Assembly: GCF_018919165.1 (NCBI RefSeq)
Contig: NZ_JAHLQM010000014.1
Coordinates: 1-59,695 of the forward strand
Reading direction: 5' to 3'
Length of the DNA: 59,695 nt
DNA from: Amphibacillus sp. MSJ-3
GTDB taxonomy: Bacteria; Bacillota; Bacilli; Bacillales; Amphibacillaceae
The notes below the pieces were generated by a model. The model made no database searches. It was not told the origin of the DNA and was given only the letters and a program-made list of their open reading frames with translations. The position numbers and the translations under genes were made by a program. This document shows positions 7,846-19,105 of the stretch, piece after piece (the stretch's first letter is position 1; every line of letters begins with the position of its first letter).

Positions 7846-8643
7846 TTACTGCCTAAATAGAAATAAACCAGCAATGACAAAAGCAAAAATTAAATAGGCA
7901 ATCCAATCTAACTTGGTGATCTTCAGCTCTCTCAACTTCGTACGTCCTTCTCCACCTTGGTAACCTCTTGCCTCCATCGCCATTGCAAGTTCTTCTGCCC
8001 TTTTAAAAGCACTAACAAACAAAGGAACTAGTAAAGGAACAACGGCCTGAATTCGCTCCTTAATTGGACCCGTCTTAAAATCGACTCCCCTTGATGCTTG
8101 AGCCTTTGATATCTTTTCTGTTTCCTGCATAAGTGTTGGAATAAATCGTAGTGAAATAGACATCATCAATGCTAGTTCATGTACAGGAAACTTAACTTTC
8201 TTTAAAGGATTCAATAAAGTTTCGATTGCATCAGTAATTTCAATCGGTGTTGTCGTTAGGGTTAATAGGGAAGTCACTAAGATTAACAAAAAGAATCGTA
8301 AGGAAATAAAAGTACCTTGAATAATTGCTTCAGAATAAACAGGGAAGCCGACAATTTCAAATAAAACCCGACCTTCTCTAGTCACAAATAGATGTAAAAT
8401 AAAGGTGAAAATAATTAAAAACCAAATCGGCTTAAGCCCCTTGGCAATATACCCTATTTTTATTTTTGTAAGTAATGCACTTGCGATAGCAAATAAAGTT
8501 AACCAAGCATAGCTCAACGTATTATTTGCAAAAAAGACAAAAATAATAAATAAAAAGATGATGATAATCTTTGTTCTCGGATCAAGCCGATGAATTTTAG
8601 ATTCACTTGGTACATATTGTCCAATAATAAGTGAATTAGCCAT
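7846..8643 (-). CDS. ecfT: Energy-coupling factor transporter transmembrane protein EcfT
   Basis: 265 residues with about five to six membrane helices. EcfT links the two ATPases to exchangeable vitamin-binding S components. The two ARG-type coupling motifs are visible as ASRG near 184 and EARG near 225, both in the cytoplasmic helices that dock on the ATPases. Two adjacent ATG codons occur; the second (8643) sits at better distance from GAGGGG. The gene overlaps ecfA2, indicating coupled translation. S components are not in the window, consistent with a group II ECF module. Confidence 0.95.
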   Translation of the reverse strand: MANSLIIGQYVPSESKIHRLDPRTKIIIIFLFIIFVFFANNTLSYAWLTLFAIASALLTKIKIGYIAKGLKPIWFLIIFTFILHLFVTREGRVLFEIVGFPVYSEAIIQGTFISLRFFLLILVTSLLTLTTTPIEITDAIETLLNPLKKVKFPVHELALMMSISLRFIPTLMQETEKISKAQASRGVDFKTGPIKERIQAVVPLLVPLFVSAFKRAEELAMAMEARGYQGGEGRTKLRELKITKLDWIAYLIFAFVIAGLFLFRQ

Positions 8644-9508
8644 CATGATTCCCCTCTTTTAAAGCCTCTGTCAACTCAATTGCTAACTGTTCAATCGATT
8701 GATTTCGATAGAATATATCACTATCAAATCGATCCTGAAATTCTTGGATAAATTGAATGATTTCTGGTGTATCGAGTTGAACTTTCTCTAATTCTTGCTT
8801 TTTCACAAAAATATCAGTTGGCTTTCCTTCTATATATTTTTGACCATTTTCTAAAATAATAACATGATCTGCATACTTCAATGCATCTTCCATACTGTGA
8901 GTCACGAGAACAGTAGTCAATCCTTTGCGTTGGTGAAGGTCAAAGAACATGTCCATAATTTCTTGCTGTCCTTTAGGATCTAATCCTGCTGTAGGTTCAT
9001 CTAGAACTAAGACTTCTGGTTCCATAGCTAGGATTCCTGCAATAGCTACTCGACGCATTTGTCCACCACTCAAATCAAATGGTGAGCGTTGTAGCAAATC
9101 TAATGATAAGTTAACTGCTTTCATCGCTTCTGGTATCCGCCGGTTAATTTCCTCTTGGCTGACCCCAAAATTTTTGGGTCCAAATGCAATATCCTTCTCA
9201 ATCGTTTCTTCAAACAGTTGGTGTTCAGGATATTGAAAGACCACACCAACTCGTCTACGTAATTCTTTAATATTCTCTGTTTTTTCCCCAGCTTTTAATT
9301 TGAAATCTCCGACCTGAACTTCCCCTTCAATTGGCCGCAGCAATCCGTTTAAATGCTGAATTAAAGTTGACTTTCCCGAACCGGTATGACCGATAATTGC
9401 CACATAGGATCCCGATTTGATTGAGAAAGATAAATTTTTCAAAGCTTGATATTCAAATGGGCTATTAGGTTGATAGGTATAATTTACTTGTTTAAACGAT
9501 ATGTCCAT
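8636..9508 (-). CDS. ecfA2: ECF transporter ATPase EcfA2
   Basis: 290 residues, ABC ATPase. Walker A GHTGSGKS (about 40-47), signature LSGGQMRR, Walker B VLVLDEP and the H-loop THS are intact, followed by an EcfA-type C-terminal extension. It pairs with EcfA1 to drive vitamin uptake. The start overlaps the end of ecfA1 by 25 bp, with a weak GGAG about 14 nt upstream, so translation probably depends on ribosomes finishing ecfA1. Confidence 0.95.
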   Translation of the reverse strand: MDISFKQVNYTYQPNSPFEYQALKNLSFSIKSGSYVAIIGHTGSGKSTLIQHLNGLLRPIEGEVQVGDFKLKAGEKTENIKELRRRVGVVFQYPEHQLFEETIEKDIAFGPKNFGVSQEEINRRIPEAMKAVNLSLDLLQRSPFDLSGGQMRRVAIAGILAMEPEVLVLDEPTAGLDPKGQQEIMDMFFDLHQRKGLTTVLVTHSMEDALKYADHVIILENGQKYIEGKPTDIFVKKQELEKVQLDTPEIIQFIQEFQDRFDSDIFYRNQSIEQLAIELTEALKEGNHDG

Positions 9509-10323
9509 AATTCGTCTAATAACTCCTTTTGATTTAATGGTTGTTGAGTGAGTGTAATTGAATGTTGTTGTATAGCATTTGCTAATTTGGCAACAAAAGG
9601 AACATCTAAGCCGATTTCGCGTAAAGCTGTTTCTTTAGCGAATAAGTCCCTTGGCTTTGATTCTAACCATACTTCCCCTGCATTCATAACGATCACACGA
9701 TCTGCCTGAGCAATTTCATTTAAATCATGCGTAATGGTAATCAAGCTTAGTTGATTTGACTGTTTTAGATCATTAACTGTTCTGATTATTTCCTTACGTC
9801 CCTTAGGATCAAGCATTGCGGTTGCCTCATCTAAAATGATAACATCTGGTTTTACGGCTATAACCCCTGCAATGGCAACTCTTTGCTTTTGTCCCCCTGA
9901 TAACCGATGGGGTTCGTGTAATAAATAATCAGACATTCTTACAGCCTTTAATCCCTGTTCAATCGCCTCAATCATCTTGTCTCGTTCTATCCCACGGTTT
10001 TCTAATCCAAAGGCAACATCGTCTCGAACTGTTGTCCCGACGAATTGGTTATCTGGATTCTGAAAAACCATCCCTACCTTTTTCCGTACATCCCAAACTG
10101 TTTCTTCGGTAAGTTTAACCCCTTGGATGATTACTTCACCTTGGTCGGGGAAAAGTAGCCCATTCATAAGCTTAGCAATTGTTGATTTCCCTGAACCATT
10201 ATGCCCTATAATCGCTAGCCATTCATCTGATTTAATTGTAAAACTCACATTCTTTAATACCCATGGTTGATCATCCGCATATCGAAAAGAAACATTGCGA
10301 AACTCAACTTGATTTTGGATCAT
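9484..10323 (-). CDS. ecfA1: ECF transporter ATPase EcfA1
   Basis: 279 residues from the ATG at 10323, chosen because GGAGG lies 7 nt upstream; an open frame continues to a TTG at 10347 but would bury that site. Walker A GHNGSGKS, signature LSGGQKQR, Walker B VIILDEA and H-loop THD are intact. It forms a heterodimer with EcfA2 beneath EcfT. First gene of ecfA1-ecfA2-ecfT-truA, separated from rplQ by a terminator and a 390-bp spacer. Confidence 0.95.
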   Translation of the reverse strand: MIQNQVEFRNVSFRYADDQPWVLKNVSFTIKSDEWLAIIGHNGSGKSTIAKLMNGLLFPDQGEVIIQGVKLTEETVWDVRKKVGMVFQNPDNQFVGTTVRDDVAFGLENRGIERDKMIEAIEQGLKAVRMSDYLLHEPHRLSGGQKQRVAIAGVIAVKPDVIILDEATAMLDPKGRKEIIRTVNDLKQSNQLSLITITHDLNEIAQADRVIVMNAGEVWLESKPRDLFAKETALREIGLDVPFVAKLANAIQQHSITLTQQPLNQKELLDELWTYRLNK

Positions 10324-10712
10324 TGAGATCCCTCCATATTGCGACAAATTATTTCCCGGGAAATTTACAAGGGGAAATAGTTTGATTATTTAAAAAATAC
10401 CTCTAGTTATCTATTTTAGCACACTTCGTCATTATTCAGTTAACTTTTTATTATTCAATTGAAATAGGTTTATGAATAAGTCTTGATTAACTGTACTGAA
10501 ATCGATAGCTTTAGGTATTCTAGCTTGTTTCATCAATTTTCAATACTTTGATGGTCTTGATCACTGTATAGCTTCTAAATATAAGCATAAATCTATCACT
10601 CTAGATTATTTACTTGTTGGTAATTTTAAAAGATGAGTAGTCGATTAAAAACAATTGATTAGCCTTTTATTCCTTTAAAGAATAGTCAAAAGTAATAATC
10701 TAAATCAAATAA
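10324..10712. other. Spacer before ecfA1
   Basis: No supported gene. A weak minus-strand extended -10 (TG-C-TAAAAT, hexamer at 10413-10418), with a poor TTAACT upstream at 19 bp spacing, could start the ecf transcript. The rest is AT-rich without clear structure. Confidence 0.4.
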
Positions 10713-10760
10713 CAAAAAAGGGCTTGGATTAACCTCTTGTGGAGACTTTATCCTGCCCTT
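10713..10760 (-). terminator. Terminator of the alpha operon after rplQ
   Basis: A long stem: AAGGGC and GGAT on the minus strand pair with ATCC and GCCCTT, with CTC/GAG inside, then a T-run. It starts about 20 bp past the rplQ stop and closes the roughly 15-kb ribosomal protein block. Confidence 0.85.
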
Positions 10761-10778
10761 GAATTCAACTTTATTCGG

Positions 10779-11132
10779 TTAGACTAACTCAACAATCGCC
10801 ATTTGTGCACCATCACCACGACGTGGGCCAAGTTTTAAAACGCGTGTATAGCCACCTTGGCGGTCTTCATAACGGTTAGCAAGATCGTTGAATAACTTTT
10901 GAACTGCATCTTCAGTTTCACTAGCTTCTTTCTTGTAAAGAAAAGCTGATGCTTGACGACGAGCATGAAGGTCACCGCGTTTACTCAATGTAATCATTTT
11001 ATCTACTGTAGAGCTTATTTCTTTTGCTTTTGCTTCTGTTGTTTCTATACGTTCATGAATAATCAAGTCAGTTGCAAGATTTCTTAGTAATGCTAAACGA
11101 GCGTCAGTCGTTCTTCCTAATTTTCTAGCCAT
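10779..11132 (-). CDS. rplQ: 50S ribosomal protein L17
   Basis: 117 residues, the short Firmicutes form. L17 lies near the peptide exit tunnel. Recognised by [19 protein letters not shown] and the C-terminal [19 protein letters not shown] follows GGAGGGG. It is the last gene of the block and comes 45 bp after rpoA, ending at a strong terminator. Confidence 0.98.
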   Translation of the reverse strand: MARKLGRTTDARLALLRNLATDLIIHERIETTEAKAKEISSTVDKMITLSKRGDLHARRQASAFLYKKEASETEDAVQKLFNDLANRYEDRQGGYTRVLKLGPRRGDGAQMAIVELV

Positions 11133-11177
11133 CGACTACCCCTCCTTTTTCAGAATCTGTTCCATTAGTTTATATGA

Positions 11178-12122
11178 CTACTCTTCTGTTCGTAAACTTA
11201 ATTCTAAATCAGCTAGTTTATTCTTCACTTCTTCAAGTGATTTTCTACCCAAATTACGAACTTTCATCATATCATCTTCTGTCTTCGTTGTAAGCTCTTG
11301 TACTGTATTAATGCCGGCACGTTTCAAACAGTTATAAGAGCGAACAGATAAGTCTAATTCTTCTATTGTCATTTCTAATACTTTTTCTTTTTGGTCTTCT
11401 TCTTTTTCAATCATGATTTCAGCATTTTGTGCTTCATCAGTTAAACCAACAAAGAGATTTAAATGTTCAGTGAATATCTTGGCTGCCAGGGAAATAGCTT
11501 CTTCTGGTCGAATACTTCCATCTGTCCATACATCTATTGTCAGTTTATCAAAGTTCGTTATCTGACCAACACGTGTATTTTCAACTTGAAAAGTTGCACG
11601 TGAGACTGGGGTGAATATCGAGTCAACTGGAATAACACCAATTGGTAGGTCATCACTGTTATTAACCTCAGCTGGGCGATAACCGCGACCACGTTCAGCT
11701 GTCATCTTCATACGAAGGGCCCCATTACTTGCTAATGTAGCAATGTGGAGATCCGGATTTAGTATTTCAACATCACTGTCATAAGTGATATCCGCTGCAG
11801 TAACAACACCTTCACCTTGCACATCAATTTCCAGCGTTTTTACTTCTTCAGAGTAAATATTTAATGCTAGTTTTTTAAGATTGAGGATAATGGTTGTTAC
11901 GTCTTCTACAATGCCATCAATTGTTGAGAACTCATGAAGAACACCGTCTATTTGTACAGATGTTATAGCTGCACCTGGAAGTGAGGATAAAAGAATACGA
12001 CGAAGGGAGTTTCCTAGAGTCGTTCCATATCCACGTTCTAGTGGTTCTACGACAAACTTCCCAAAAGTGGCATCATCATTGATCTGTACAGTTTCAATTT
12101 TTGGTTTTTCAATCTCGATCAT
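11178..12122 (-). CDS. rpoA: RNA polymerase alpha subunit
   Basis: 314 residues. The N-terminal dimerisation domain (to about 228) contains [20 protein letters not shown], and the C-terminal domain (from about 245) contains [11 protein letters not shown] and the helix-hairpin-helix [12 protein letters not shown] that contacts UP-element DNA and activators. It seeds assembly of the beta and beta-prime subunits. Unlike the tight packing elsewhere, a 229-bp gap with its own promoter (12305-12333) and hairpin precedes it, so rpoA-rplQ may be tuned separately from rpsM-rpsK. Confidence 0.99.
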   Translation of the reverse strand: MIEIEKPKIETVQINDDATFGKFVVEPLERGYGTTLGNSLRRILLSSLPGAAITSVQIDGVLHEFSTIDGIVEDVTTIILNLKKLALNIYSEEVKTLEIDVQGEGVVTAADITYDSDVEILNPDLHIATLASNGALRMKMTAERGRGYRPAEVNNSDDLPIGVIPVDSIFTPVSRATFQVENTRVGQITNFDKLTIDVWTDGSIRPEEAISLAAKIFTEHLNLFVGLTDEAQNAEIMIEKEEDQKEKVLEMTIEELDLSVRSYNCLKRAGINTVQELTTKTEDDMMKVRNLGRKSLEEVKNKLADLELSLRTEE

Positions 12123-12155
12123 TTATAAAAACCCTCCTTTGAACGTCGAAACCCC

Positions 12156-12179
12156 GGTTAGACCAACCAATGTCTAACC
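12156..12179 (-). promoter_or_regulatory. Hairpin in the rpoA 5' leader
   Basis: GGTTAGAC and GTCTAACC are exact 8-bp arms separated by 8 nt, 33 nt before the rpoA ATG. No T-run follows, so it is not a terminator; it could stabilise the mRNA or act as a protein site. Confidence 0.45.
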
Positions 12180-12304
12180 GAAATTCCTCAGGTAGGCAGT
12201 TCCCATTTCTGCACTATCTTCTATTCGTATATTTATTGTCTGTCAGTTCCGATCTGGTTGAGACTGGTTAAAGCTAGTCATCCTAAAACGTACTACTTTA
12301 ATCG

Positions 12305-12333
12305 ATCATAATCCATTATAGACATACTGACAA
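12305..12333 (-). promoter_or_regulatory. Internal promoter for rpoA-rplQ
   Basis: TTGTCA (12328-12333) and TATGAT (12305-12310), 17 bp apart on the minus strand, just past the rpsK stop. Each hexamer matches consensus at 5 of 6 positions. Confidence 0.6.
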
Positions 12334-12351
12334 ATTCTATACGGATAAAAA

Positions 12352-12741
12352 TTATACACGGCGACGTTTTGGTGGGCGGCAACCATTGTGAGGAACTGGT
12401 GTTACGTCAACAATGGCAGTAACTTCTAGTCCCGCTGCTTGGAGTGAACGAATAGCTGCTTCACGTCCTGCGCCAGGTCCTTTTACAGTTACTTCTAATG
12501 TTTTTAAACCATGTTCTTGAGCTGCTTTGGCCGCAGTTTCAGAAGCCATTTGGGCGGCAAATGGTGTTGATTTACGTGATCCTTTGAAACCAAGTGCACC
12601 AGCACTGCTCCAGCTAATTGCGTTACCTTGAACATCAGTAATTGTAACAATTGTATTATTAAATGTTGAGTGGATATGTGCTATACCCGATTCAATATTC
12701 TTTTTCACTCGTCTTTTACGAGTTCCTTTTTTCTGAGCCAT
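12352..12741 (-). CDS. rpsK: 30S ribosomal protein S11
   Basis: 129 residues, full length. S11 sits on the platform of the small subunit with S6, S18 and S21 and contacts mRNA near the E site. Conserved [37 protein letters not shown]-like block and the C-terminal [17 protein letters not shown]. It follows rpsM by 25 bp with AAGGAGG upstream. After it comes the rpoA promoter region. Confidence 0.98.
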   Translation of the reverse strand: MAQKKGTRKRRVKKNIESGIAHIHSTFNNTIVTITDVQGNAISWSSAGALGFKGSRKSTPFAAQMASETAAKAAQEHGLKTLEVTVKGPGAGREAAIRSLQAAGLEVTAIVDVTPVPHNGCRPPKRRRV

Positions 12742-12766
12742 TGGATTCCTTGACCTCCTTTAATGA

Positions 12767-13129
12767 TTATTTTTTATTTGAAATTGCTCGGCCACGGCCT
12801 TTACGTGTACGCGCGTTGTTCTTAGTATTTTGACCGCGAACTGGTAAATTACGGCGATGACGTAATCCTCGATATGAACCAATTTCAATAAGTCGTTTAA
12901 TATTTAATGAAACTTCTCGACGAAGATCCCCTTCAGTTGTGTATTCATTTACTGCTGTACGAATACGGCTTAATTCATCTTCAGTTAAATCGCGAACACG
13001 AGTATCTTCAGAAACATTTACATCTTTAAGAATTTTCTCTGCAGTTGATTTACCAATACCGTAGATATATGTTAATGAAATAACTACCCGTTTTTCACGC
13101 GGGACATCAATTCCTGCAATACGTGCCAT
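12767..13129 (-). CDS. rpsM: 30S ribosomal protein S13
   Basis: 120 residues from the ATG opening [10 protein letters not shown], the conserved start of S13. An ATG three codons upstream (13138) is only 3 nt from GGAGG, too close, whereas 13129 is 12 nt away. S13 contacts 23S rRNA and L5 in inter-subunit bridges and tRNA with its basic tail ([14 protein letters not shown]). It lies between rpmJ and rpsK. Confidence 0.97.
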   Translation of the reverse strand: MARIAGIDVPREKRVVISLTYIYGIGKSTAEKILKDVNVSEDTRVRDLTEDELSRIRTAVNEYTTEGDLRREVSLNIKRLIEIGSYRGLRHRRNLPVRGQNTKNNARTRKGRGRAISNKK

Positions 13130-13153
13130 ACTTTTCATGCACCTCCTTATTGA

Positions 13154-13300
<147 letters not shown>

Positions 13301-13519
13301 TTATTTATAACGGTACGTAATACGTCCTTTTGTTAAATCATACGGAGAAAGTTCAACCGTTACTTTATCTCCTGGTAAAATTCGAATAAAGTGCATTCGG
13401 ATTTTTCCTGAAACGTGAGCTAATACGGTATGCCCATTCTCTAATTCCACTTTAAACATTGCATTCGGTAATGTGTCGGTAACAGTACCTTCCACCTCAA
13501 TTGCATCGTCTTTCGCCAT
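13301..13519 (-). CDS. infA: Translation initiation factor IF-1
   Basis: 72 residues from [11 protein letters not shown]; a second ATG one codon earlier (13522) also fits the ribosome site. A single S1-like OB fold that occupies the A site and helps IF-2 and IF-3 select the initiator tRNA. The conserved [20 protein letters not shown] is intact. Normally the KOW-domain RNA-binding gene and map lie just upstream; here only a broken KOW gene remains. Confidence 0.98.
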   Translation of the reverse strand: MAKDDAIEVEGTVTDTLPNAMFKVELENGHTVLAHVSGKIRMHFIRILPGDKVTVELSPYDLTKGRITYRYK

Positions 13520-13544
13520 CAAGTTGATCTCCCTTCTTTAAATC

Positions 13545-13835
13545 AGTCACTATCTTTTTGACAAATTTTGATATAGCAAAACGCAGCTTACCATTTGTAA
13601 CGCGACCAGTTCCTAGAAGGCTATTTTGACCTCAGGTGAAATTTAATTAATCAGAAAAACACGATTAAAATTTATCCCCTCTGGCCGATCATACTTCCGT
13701 TTCTCTCTTCTGCGAGCAGAACAAAGCGATCATCGACAACTTTAATGATAATGGCATATTGGCCTGCTTTTCGCCCTGTGTGGTTTCAACCACTTGACCT
13801 ATCCTAGGACGCGACCCCGTTTCATTCAAACATGA
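13545..13835 (-). pseudogene. Broken KOW-domain RNA-binding protein (L14e-like)
   Basis: Three frames together give the protein usually encoded between map and infA in Bacilli: IGQVVETTQG (around 13770-13802), shifting to RKAGQYAIIIKVVDDRFVLL, shifting to RKYDRPEGINFNRVFLIN, a TAA, ISPEVK, a TAG, then GTGRVTNGKLRFAISKF just before infA. At least three frameshifts and two stops exclude function unless heavy sequencing error is assumed. The KOW domain binds RNA; the role in Bacillus is poorly defined. Confidence 0.8.
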
Positions 13836-14113
13836 TCACTTTCATTTAAGTCTTTGTTATTATTCAACATAACCAACTTATGCATTGTAAAACATGTTTT
13901 TTATTAAATTTACATTTTACTATATTTAGCATCAGTCGTCCAATCACAAACTCATTAGGTCACAGTTGACCATTCGTTTAGATAAGTGGCCATTTATAAA
14001 TGATTGCTTGAGACTTATAAACTTAATTAGTCTCGGAGCAAATACTATAAAAGAGCTTTACTCTTAACATAAGGACTAACGCTTTTTTAAACTTGAATCG
14101 TTTCACATATTAT
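13836..14113. other. Spacer where map would be expected
   Basis: In most Bacilli methionine aminopeptidase (map) lies between adk and the KOW gene. Nothing resembling its conserved metal-site segments could be seen in any frame. The DNA is AT-rich without a clear promoter. Confidence 0.45.
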
Positions 14114-14791
<678 letters not shown>

Positions 14792-14812
14792 TCAGTAGTA
14801 AAAGACTACTGC

Positions 14813-16108
14813 TTATTTTATAAATCCTTTGTAGTGACGTTTGACAAGTTGACTTTCAAGTTGTTTCATAGTTTGAAGAGCTACACCAACAACAATCAGT
14901 ATACTTGTTCCGCCAATTTGAACAGATTGTGGCAAGTTGGCGATTCTACCCAAAAAGATTGGAAATACAGCAACTGCTGCTAAGAAAAGCGCACCTACAA
15001 AAGTCAAGCGATTTAATACGACCGTTAAATATCTCTCTGTCTTTTTGCCTGGGCGAATACCTGGGATATAGCCCCCTTGTTTCTTCAAGTTATCTGCCAT
15101 TTGCTCTGGACTTGATTGAACAAAAGTATAGAAATAAGAGAACGCAATAATAAGAGCTACGTAAATCACCATTCCAATTGGCTGAGTATAATCAAAGATA
15201 CTCTCTACTGCATTCGCAAAGCTACCATCAAAGAAACTAGCTATTGTTCGTGGTGCCATGATAAATGACACTGAAAAAATAACAGGTATCACACCAGCCG
15301 TATTTACCTTTAACGGTAAGTGTGTTGATTGTCCACCAACCATTGATCGGTTAACCATACGTTTCGCGTATTGAATAGGAATCTTTCGGGTTGCTTGTTG
15401 GATAAAGATTACACCAACTGTTAGACCTAATACAATTAAAATAATCAAGGCAACGATCATGATATTAATAAATAACTCATCACCGACTTGACTTCCAAAA
15501 AACTGTTCATATAATTGGTTAATTGTATTTGGGATTTCAGCGACAATACCAGCAAAGATAATAACTGAAATACCATTTCCTACTCCGTGTGCTGTAATTT
15601 GTTCACCGAGCCACATTAAAAATGCTGTACCGGCTGTCAATACGATTGCGATAATAATAAATTTATTAGCGCTTGGGTCAGTGATTAAGCCTCCCCCTGT
15701 CATCGCATTGAAGCCAATTGCCATTGCAATAGCTTGAACGAAGGCTAAAATAACAGTGGCGTAACGTGTCACTTGTGCAAGTTTACGTCTACCCATTTCC
15801 CCTTGCTCTTTCCATTCAGCAAATTTAGGAACAACGTCCATCTGTAGTAATTGCATGATAATGGATGCAGTAATATAGGGCATGATCCCCATTGCTAAGA
15901 TGGAGAAATTCTTTAATGCGCCACCGCCAAATGTATTGAGAAAACCAAATACATTTTGTTGATCATTCATAAAACCTATTGCTGCACGATCTGTGAACGG
16001 AACGGGTATAAATGTACCCATTCGGAAAACAATTAACATGAGTAATGTGAAAATAATCTTATTTCGAATCTCTTTCACACGAAAAAAATTGGAGATTGTT
16101 TGGAACAT
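14813..16108 (-). CDS. secY: Protein translocase subunit SecY
   Basis: 431 residues with ten membrane helices, forming the central channel of the Sec translocase. Conserved features include the plug region after TM1 (FGFLNTFGGGALKNFSILAMGIMPYI, shown in part), the cytoplasmic loop with KRMVNRSMVGGQS and the C-terminal MKQLESQLVKRHYKGF. The start overlaps the last base of rplO, so translation is coupled. Partner SecE is at 42728-42907; SecG is not in the window. Confidence 0.98.
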   Translation of the reverse strand: MFQTISNFFRVKEIRNKIIFTLLMLIVFRMGTFIPVPFTDRAAIGFMNDQQNVFGFLNTFGGGALKNFSILAMGIMPYITASIIMQLLQMDVVPKFAEWKEQGEMGRRKLAQVTRYATVILAFVQAIAMAIGFNAMTGGGLITDPSANKFIIIAIVLTAGTAFLMWLGEQITAHGVGNGISVIIFAGIVAEIPNTINQLYEQFFGSQVGDELFINIMIVALIILIVLGLTVGVIFIQQATRKIPIQYAKRMVNRSMVGGQSTHLPLKVNTAGVIPVIFSVSFIMAPRTIASFFDGSFANAVESIFDYTQPIGMVIYVALIIAFSYFYTFVQSSPEQMADNLKKQGGYIPGIRPGKKTERYLTVVLNRLTFVGALFLAAVAVFPIFLGRIANLPQSVQIGGTSILIVVGVALQTMKQLESQLVKRHYKGFIK

Positions 16109-16545
16109 TAGATCACCTCAGTTTGACCGCCCGCTTTTTCAATTGCTTCTTTAGCTGAAGCAGAGAATTTGTGAGCTTTTACAGTAAGTTTCTTTTCAAT
16201 TGTACCATTTCCAAGAACTTTAATGCCAGCTCTTACTTTACTTACTAAACCTGCTTCAAGTAAAAGCTCAGGTGTTACTTCTGTACCTTCTTCGAATTTA
16301 TTTAAAGCCGAAAGATTGACAATGGCATATTCTTTACGGTTAATATTTGTAAAACCGCGTTTTGGTAGACGTTGGAATAAAGGCATTTGGCCACCTTCGA
16401 ATCCTGGTCGAACACCGCCACCTGAACGAGCATTTTGTCCTTTGTGTCCACGACCAGCTGTTTTACCATTTCCTGAAGACGTTCCTCGTCCAACGCGATT
16501 TCGTTGTTTACGAACTTGTGATGGTTTCAATTCATGAAGTTTCAT
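16108..16545 (-). CDS. rplO: 50S ribosomal protein L15
   Basis: 145 residues. The N-terminal, Gly/Arg-rich extension ([20 protein letters not shown]) threads into 23S rRNA, and the globular C-terminal half begins near residue 75. A late-assembly protein near the base of the central protuberance. ATG is preceded by GGAGG, and the stop overlaps the secY start, a coupling retained across Bacilli. Confidence 0.98.
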   Translation of the reverse strand: MKLHELKPSQVRKQRNRVGRGTSSGNGKTAGRGHKGQNARSGGGVRPGFEGGQMPLFQRLPKRGFTNINRKEYAIVNLSALNKFEEGTEVTPELLLEAGLVSKVRAGIKVLGNGTIEKKLTVKAHKFSASAKEAIEKAGGQTEVI

Positions 16546-16575
16546 GCGAGCACCTCCTCTTTGCGCTATAATAAA

Positions 16576-16758
16576 TTACAATTCTTTAACCGCTAATAAG
16601 TGTGATACTTTATTAATTGCACCTCTTAATGAAGGTGTATCTTCACGTACAACGGATTGGTTAATTTTCTTTAAGCCTAAAGCTTCAACGGTTTGCTTCT
16701 GTGTTTTATTTCTGCCAATAACGCTGCGCACGAGGGTAATTTCTAATTGCTTAGCCAT
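16576..16758 (-). CDS. rpmD: 50S ribosomal protein L30
   Basis: 60 residues, full length for the short bacterial form. Recognised by [20 protein letters not shown] and [10 protein letters not shown]. It lies on the large-subunit surface near 5S rRNA. It follows rpsE by 13 bp with GGAGG overlapping the spacer and precedes rplO, as usual in the spc operon. Confidence 0.97.
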   Translation of the reverse strand: MAKQLEITLVRSVIGRNKTQKQTVEALGLKKINQSVVREDTPSLRGAINKVSHLLAVKEL

Positions 16759-16771
16759 TTCATTTCCCTCC

Positions 16772-17275
16772 TTATCCTAACAATTCTTCTACTGTTTTAC
16801 CGCGTAGTTTTGCTACTTCTTCTGCTGGTTTAAGTTCACTTAAACCACTGATTGTTGCACGAACAACATTAATTGGTGTGTTTGAACCTAGGGATTTAGA
16901 TAAAATATCACCAATTCCAGCAAGTTCTAGAACTGCACGAACAGGTCCCCCAGCGATAACTCCCGTACCTTCTACAGCAGGTTTGATAAGAATACTACCT
17001 GCACCGAAACGGCCAGTTACTTCATGAGGGATAGTTGTTCCCACAAGAGGTACTTCAATTAAGTTTTTCTTCGCATTATCAATAGCTTTTCTAATTGCTT
17101 CCGGTACTTCTTGTGCTTTCCCAGTTCCAAGACCTACGTGGCCATTTTTGTCTCCAACAACAACCAAAGCTGCAAATCGGAAAGTACGTCCACCTTTAGC
17201 AACTTTAGTTACACGGTTAATTGTAACTACACGTTCTTCTAAATCTAATTTATTCGGGTCGATTTGTGTACGCAA
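16772..17275 (-). CDS. rpsE: 30S ribosomal protein S5
   Basis: 167 residues. N-terminal double-stranded-RNA-binding domain with [19 protein letters not shown] (the spectinomycin-related loop, normal sequence) and C-terminal domain with [20 protein letters not shown]. It works with S4 and S12 in decoding fidelity. It follows rplR by 21 bp. Nothing unusual in length. Confidence 0.98.
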   Translation of the reverse strand: MRTQIDPNKLDLEERVVTINRVTKVAKGGRTFRFAALVVVGDKNGHVGLGTGKAQEVPEAIRKAIDNAKKNLIEVPLVGTTIPHEVTGRFGAGSILIKPAVEGTGVIAGGPVRAVLELAGIGDILSKSLGSNTPINVVRATISGLSELKPAEEVAKLRGKTVEELLG

Positions 17276-17296
17276 AATTTGTCCCTCCTTCTATCA

Positions 17297-17659
17297 TTAA
17301 AATTCAAGACCTGCCTCACGGGCAGCATCTGCTAATGTTTTTACACGGCCGTGGTATAAATATCCACCGCGGTCAAATACCACTTGTTTATGGCCTTTAT
17401 CTAATGCACGTTTTGCAATCATTTCTCCAACAATCTTAGCCGCATCAGTGTTCCCAGTTGCTTGAGTAGAAAACTCTTTATCTACTGTTGATGCACTTGC
17501 TAAAGTAACACCATTGATGTCATCAATTAATTGTGCGTAAATATGTTTATTTGAACGAAATACATTCAAACGCGGGCGTTCTGCCGTGCCAAATAAATTC
17601 TTGCGGACACGTAAATGTCTTTTCTTACGCGCAATGTTTTTATCTTGTTTTGTGATCAT
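17297..17659 (-). CDS. rplR: 50S ribosomal protein L18
   Basis: 120 residues. It binds 5S rRNA together with L5 in the central protuberance. The basic N-terminus [20 protein letters not shown] and the C-terminal [20 protein letters not shown] are typical. ATG follows AAGGAG, though an in-frame ATC precedes it. It lies 61 bp after rplF. Confidence 0.98.
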   Translation of the reverse strand: MITKQDKNIARKKRHLRVRKNLFGTAERPRLNVFRSNKHIYAQLIDDINGVTLASASTVDKEFSTQATGNTDAAKIVGEMIAKRALDKGHKQVVFDRGGYLYHGRVKTLADAAREAGLEF

Positions 17660-17720
17660 CTAGGTCACTCCTTTCTATTCCCTAACTAAGCAGGCTTGTG
17701 AGTTTGAAGGTTAACTTGCT

Positions 17721-18257
17721 TTATTTAGCCGTTTTTCCTTCTTTACGGCGAACGTATTCACCTTCATAGCGAATACCTTTTCCTTTATAGGGCTCTGGCT
17801 TACGAATCGCACGGATTTTAGCACTTAAAGCACCTACCAGTTCTTTATCAATACCCTTAATGACAATTTTTGTGTTTGCTGGTACGTCAAATTCAATACC
17901 ATTCGGTTGTTCGATTTCTACAGGGTGAGAATAACCTGCATTAATAACAAGTTTATTTCCTTGTTTTTGTGCACGGTATCCAACTCCTTGGATTTCTAAA
18001 GTTTTTTCAAAACCTTTGTGTACACCCTCAATCATATTTGCGATTAAGCTACGTGTTGTACCGTGTAATGATTTATTCAATTTGCTATCAGACGGTCTTG
18101 CAACCGTTAATTCTTTACCATCGATGTTGATTGTCATGTCCTTATGAAGTTGTTGTGTTAATTCGCCTTTAGGACCTTTTACTGTGATAAGATTATTATC
18201 ATTTTTAACTTCAACACCTTCAGGGATTTCAATAACCTTAAGACCTATACGTGACAT
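17721..18257 (-). CDS. rplF: 50S ribosomal protein L6
   Basis: 178 residues, two similar domains of about 80 residues each, typical of L6. It lies near the factor-binding site and sarcin-ricin loop. The C-terminal [21 protein letters not shown] is intact. ATG follows GGAGG by 7 nt. A 204-bp gap separates it from rpsH, unusual in an operon where most gaps are below 60 bp. Confidence 0.98.
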   Translation of the reverse strand: MSRIGLKVIEIPEGVEVKNDNNLITVKGPKGELTQQLHKDMTINIDGKELTVARPSDSKLNKSLHGTTRSLIANMIEGVHKGFEKTLEIQGVGYRAQKQGNKLVINAGYSHPVEIEQPNGIEFDVPANTKIVIKGIDKELVGALSAKIRAIRKPEPYKGKGIRYEGEYVRRKEGKTAK

Positions 18258-18461
18258 CTACATGGCACCTCCTATCTTATTAGAAAAACTCACTTTCCCT
18301 TGCTAGCAAGGATAGACAAGCTTCAACCTTCCCTTAAGTTAGGGGGTGAAGTTTCCTTGAAAGTGTTCGTTTTTTCTTATACTTGGGACTATTACTCTCC
18401 AACGTTGTCAACCGACTTCCACGTTGACAGATTGTATTATCCTAAGTTAAATAAAAATTTA
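18258..18461 (-). other. Unusually long gap between rpsH and rplF with hairpin potential
   Basis: Contains the exact 14-bp palindrome CCTTGCTAGCAAGG (18298-18311) and, near 18407-18428 on the minus strand, GTCAAC..GTTGAC arms of 6 bp. A TTGACA is present but lacks a matching -10 at 16-18 bp. No open frame. It may be an mRNA processing or regulatory leader. Confidence 0.4.
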
Positions 18462-18860
18462 TTACCAAACGTATGCTAATACCTCGCCACCAATTGTTTG
18501 TTCGCGAGCTTCTTTATCTGAAAGAAGACCTTTAGACGTTGATACGATCGCAATACCTAAACCGTTAAGTACGCGTGGTAGCTCATCAGCTTTAGCATAA
18601 ACACGTAATCCTGGTTTACTAATTCTTTTTAGACCAGTAATGACACGTTGGTCATTCGCACCATATTTAAGGTAAATACGTAATACACCTTGTTTATTAT
18701 CTTCAACGAATTCGTAATCACGAATAAAGCCCTCTTGCTTTAAAATTTCTGCAATTTGTTGCTTTAGATTTGAAGCAGGAAGCTCAAGTTTTTCGTGTCG
18801 AGCCATATTGGCATTACGAATACGCGTTAACATATCTGCAATTGGATCTGTCATAACCAT
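18462..18860 (-). CDS. rpsH: 30S ribosomal protein S8
   Basis: 132 residues beginning [11 protein letters not shown]. The first ATG is used (GGAGG 9 nt upstream). S8 is a primary binder of 16S rRNA helix 21. The conserved C-terminal [15 protein letters not shown] and GGEVLAYVW are present. In enterobacteria S8 represses the spc operon near rplE; whether this holds here is not visible. Confidence 0.98.
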   Translation of the reverse strand: MVMTDPIADMLTRIRNANMARHEKLELPASNLKQQIAEILKQEGFIRDYEFVEDNKQGVLRIYLKYGANDQRVITGLKRISKPGLRVYAKADELPRVLNGLGIAIVSTSKGLLSDKEAREQTIGGEVLAYVW

Positions 18861-18889
18861 TGAAAATTACCTCCTTCCCTATTTCGGGT

Positions 18890-19087
<198 letters not shown>

Positions 19088-19105
19088 TTATATTAGCGGT
19101 CAGGC

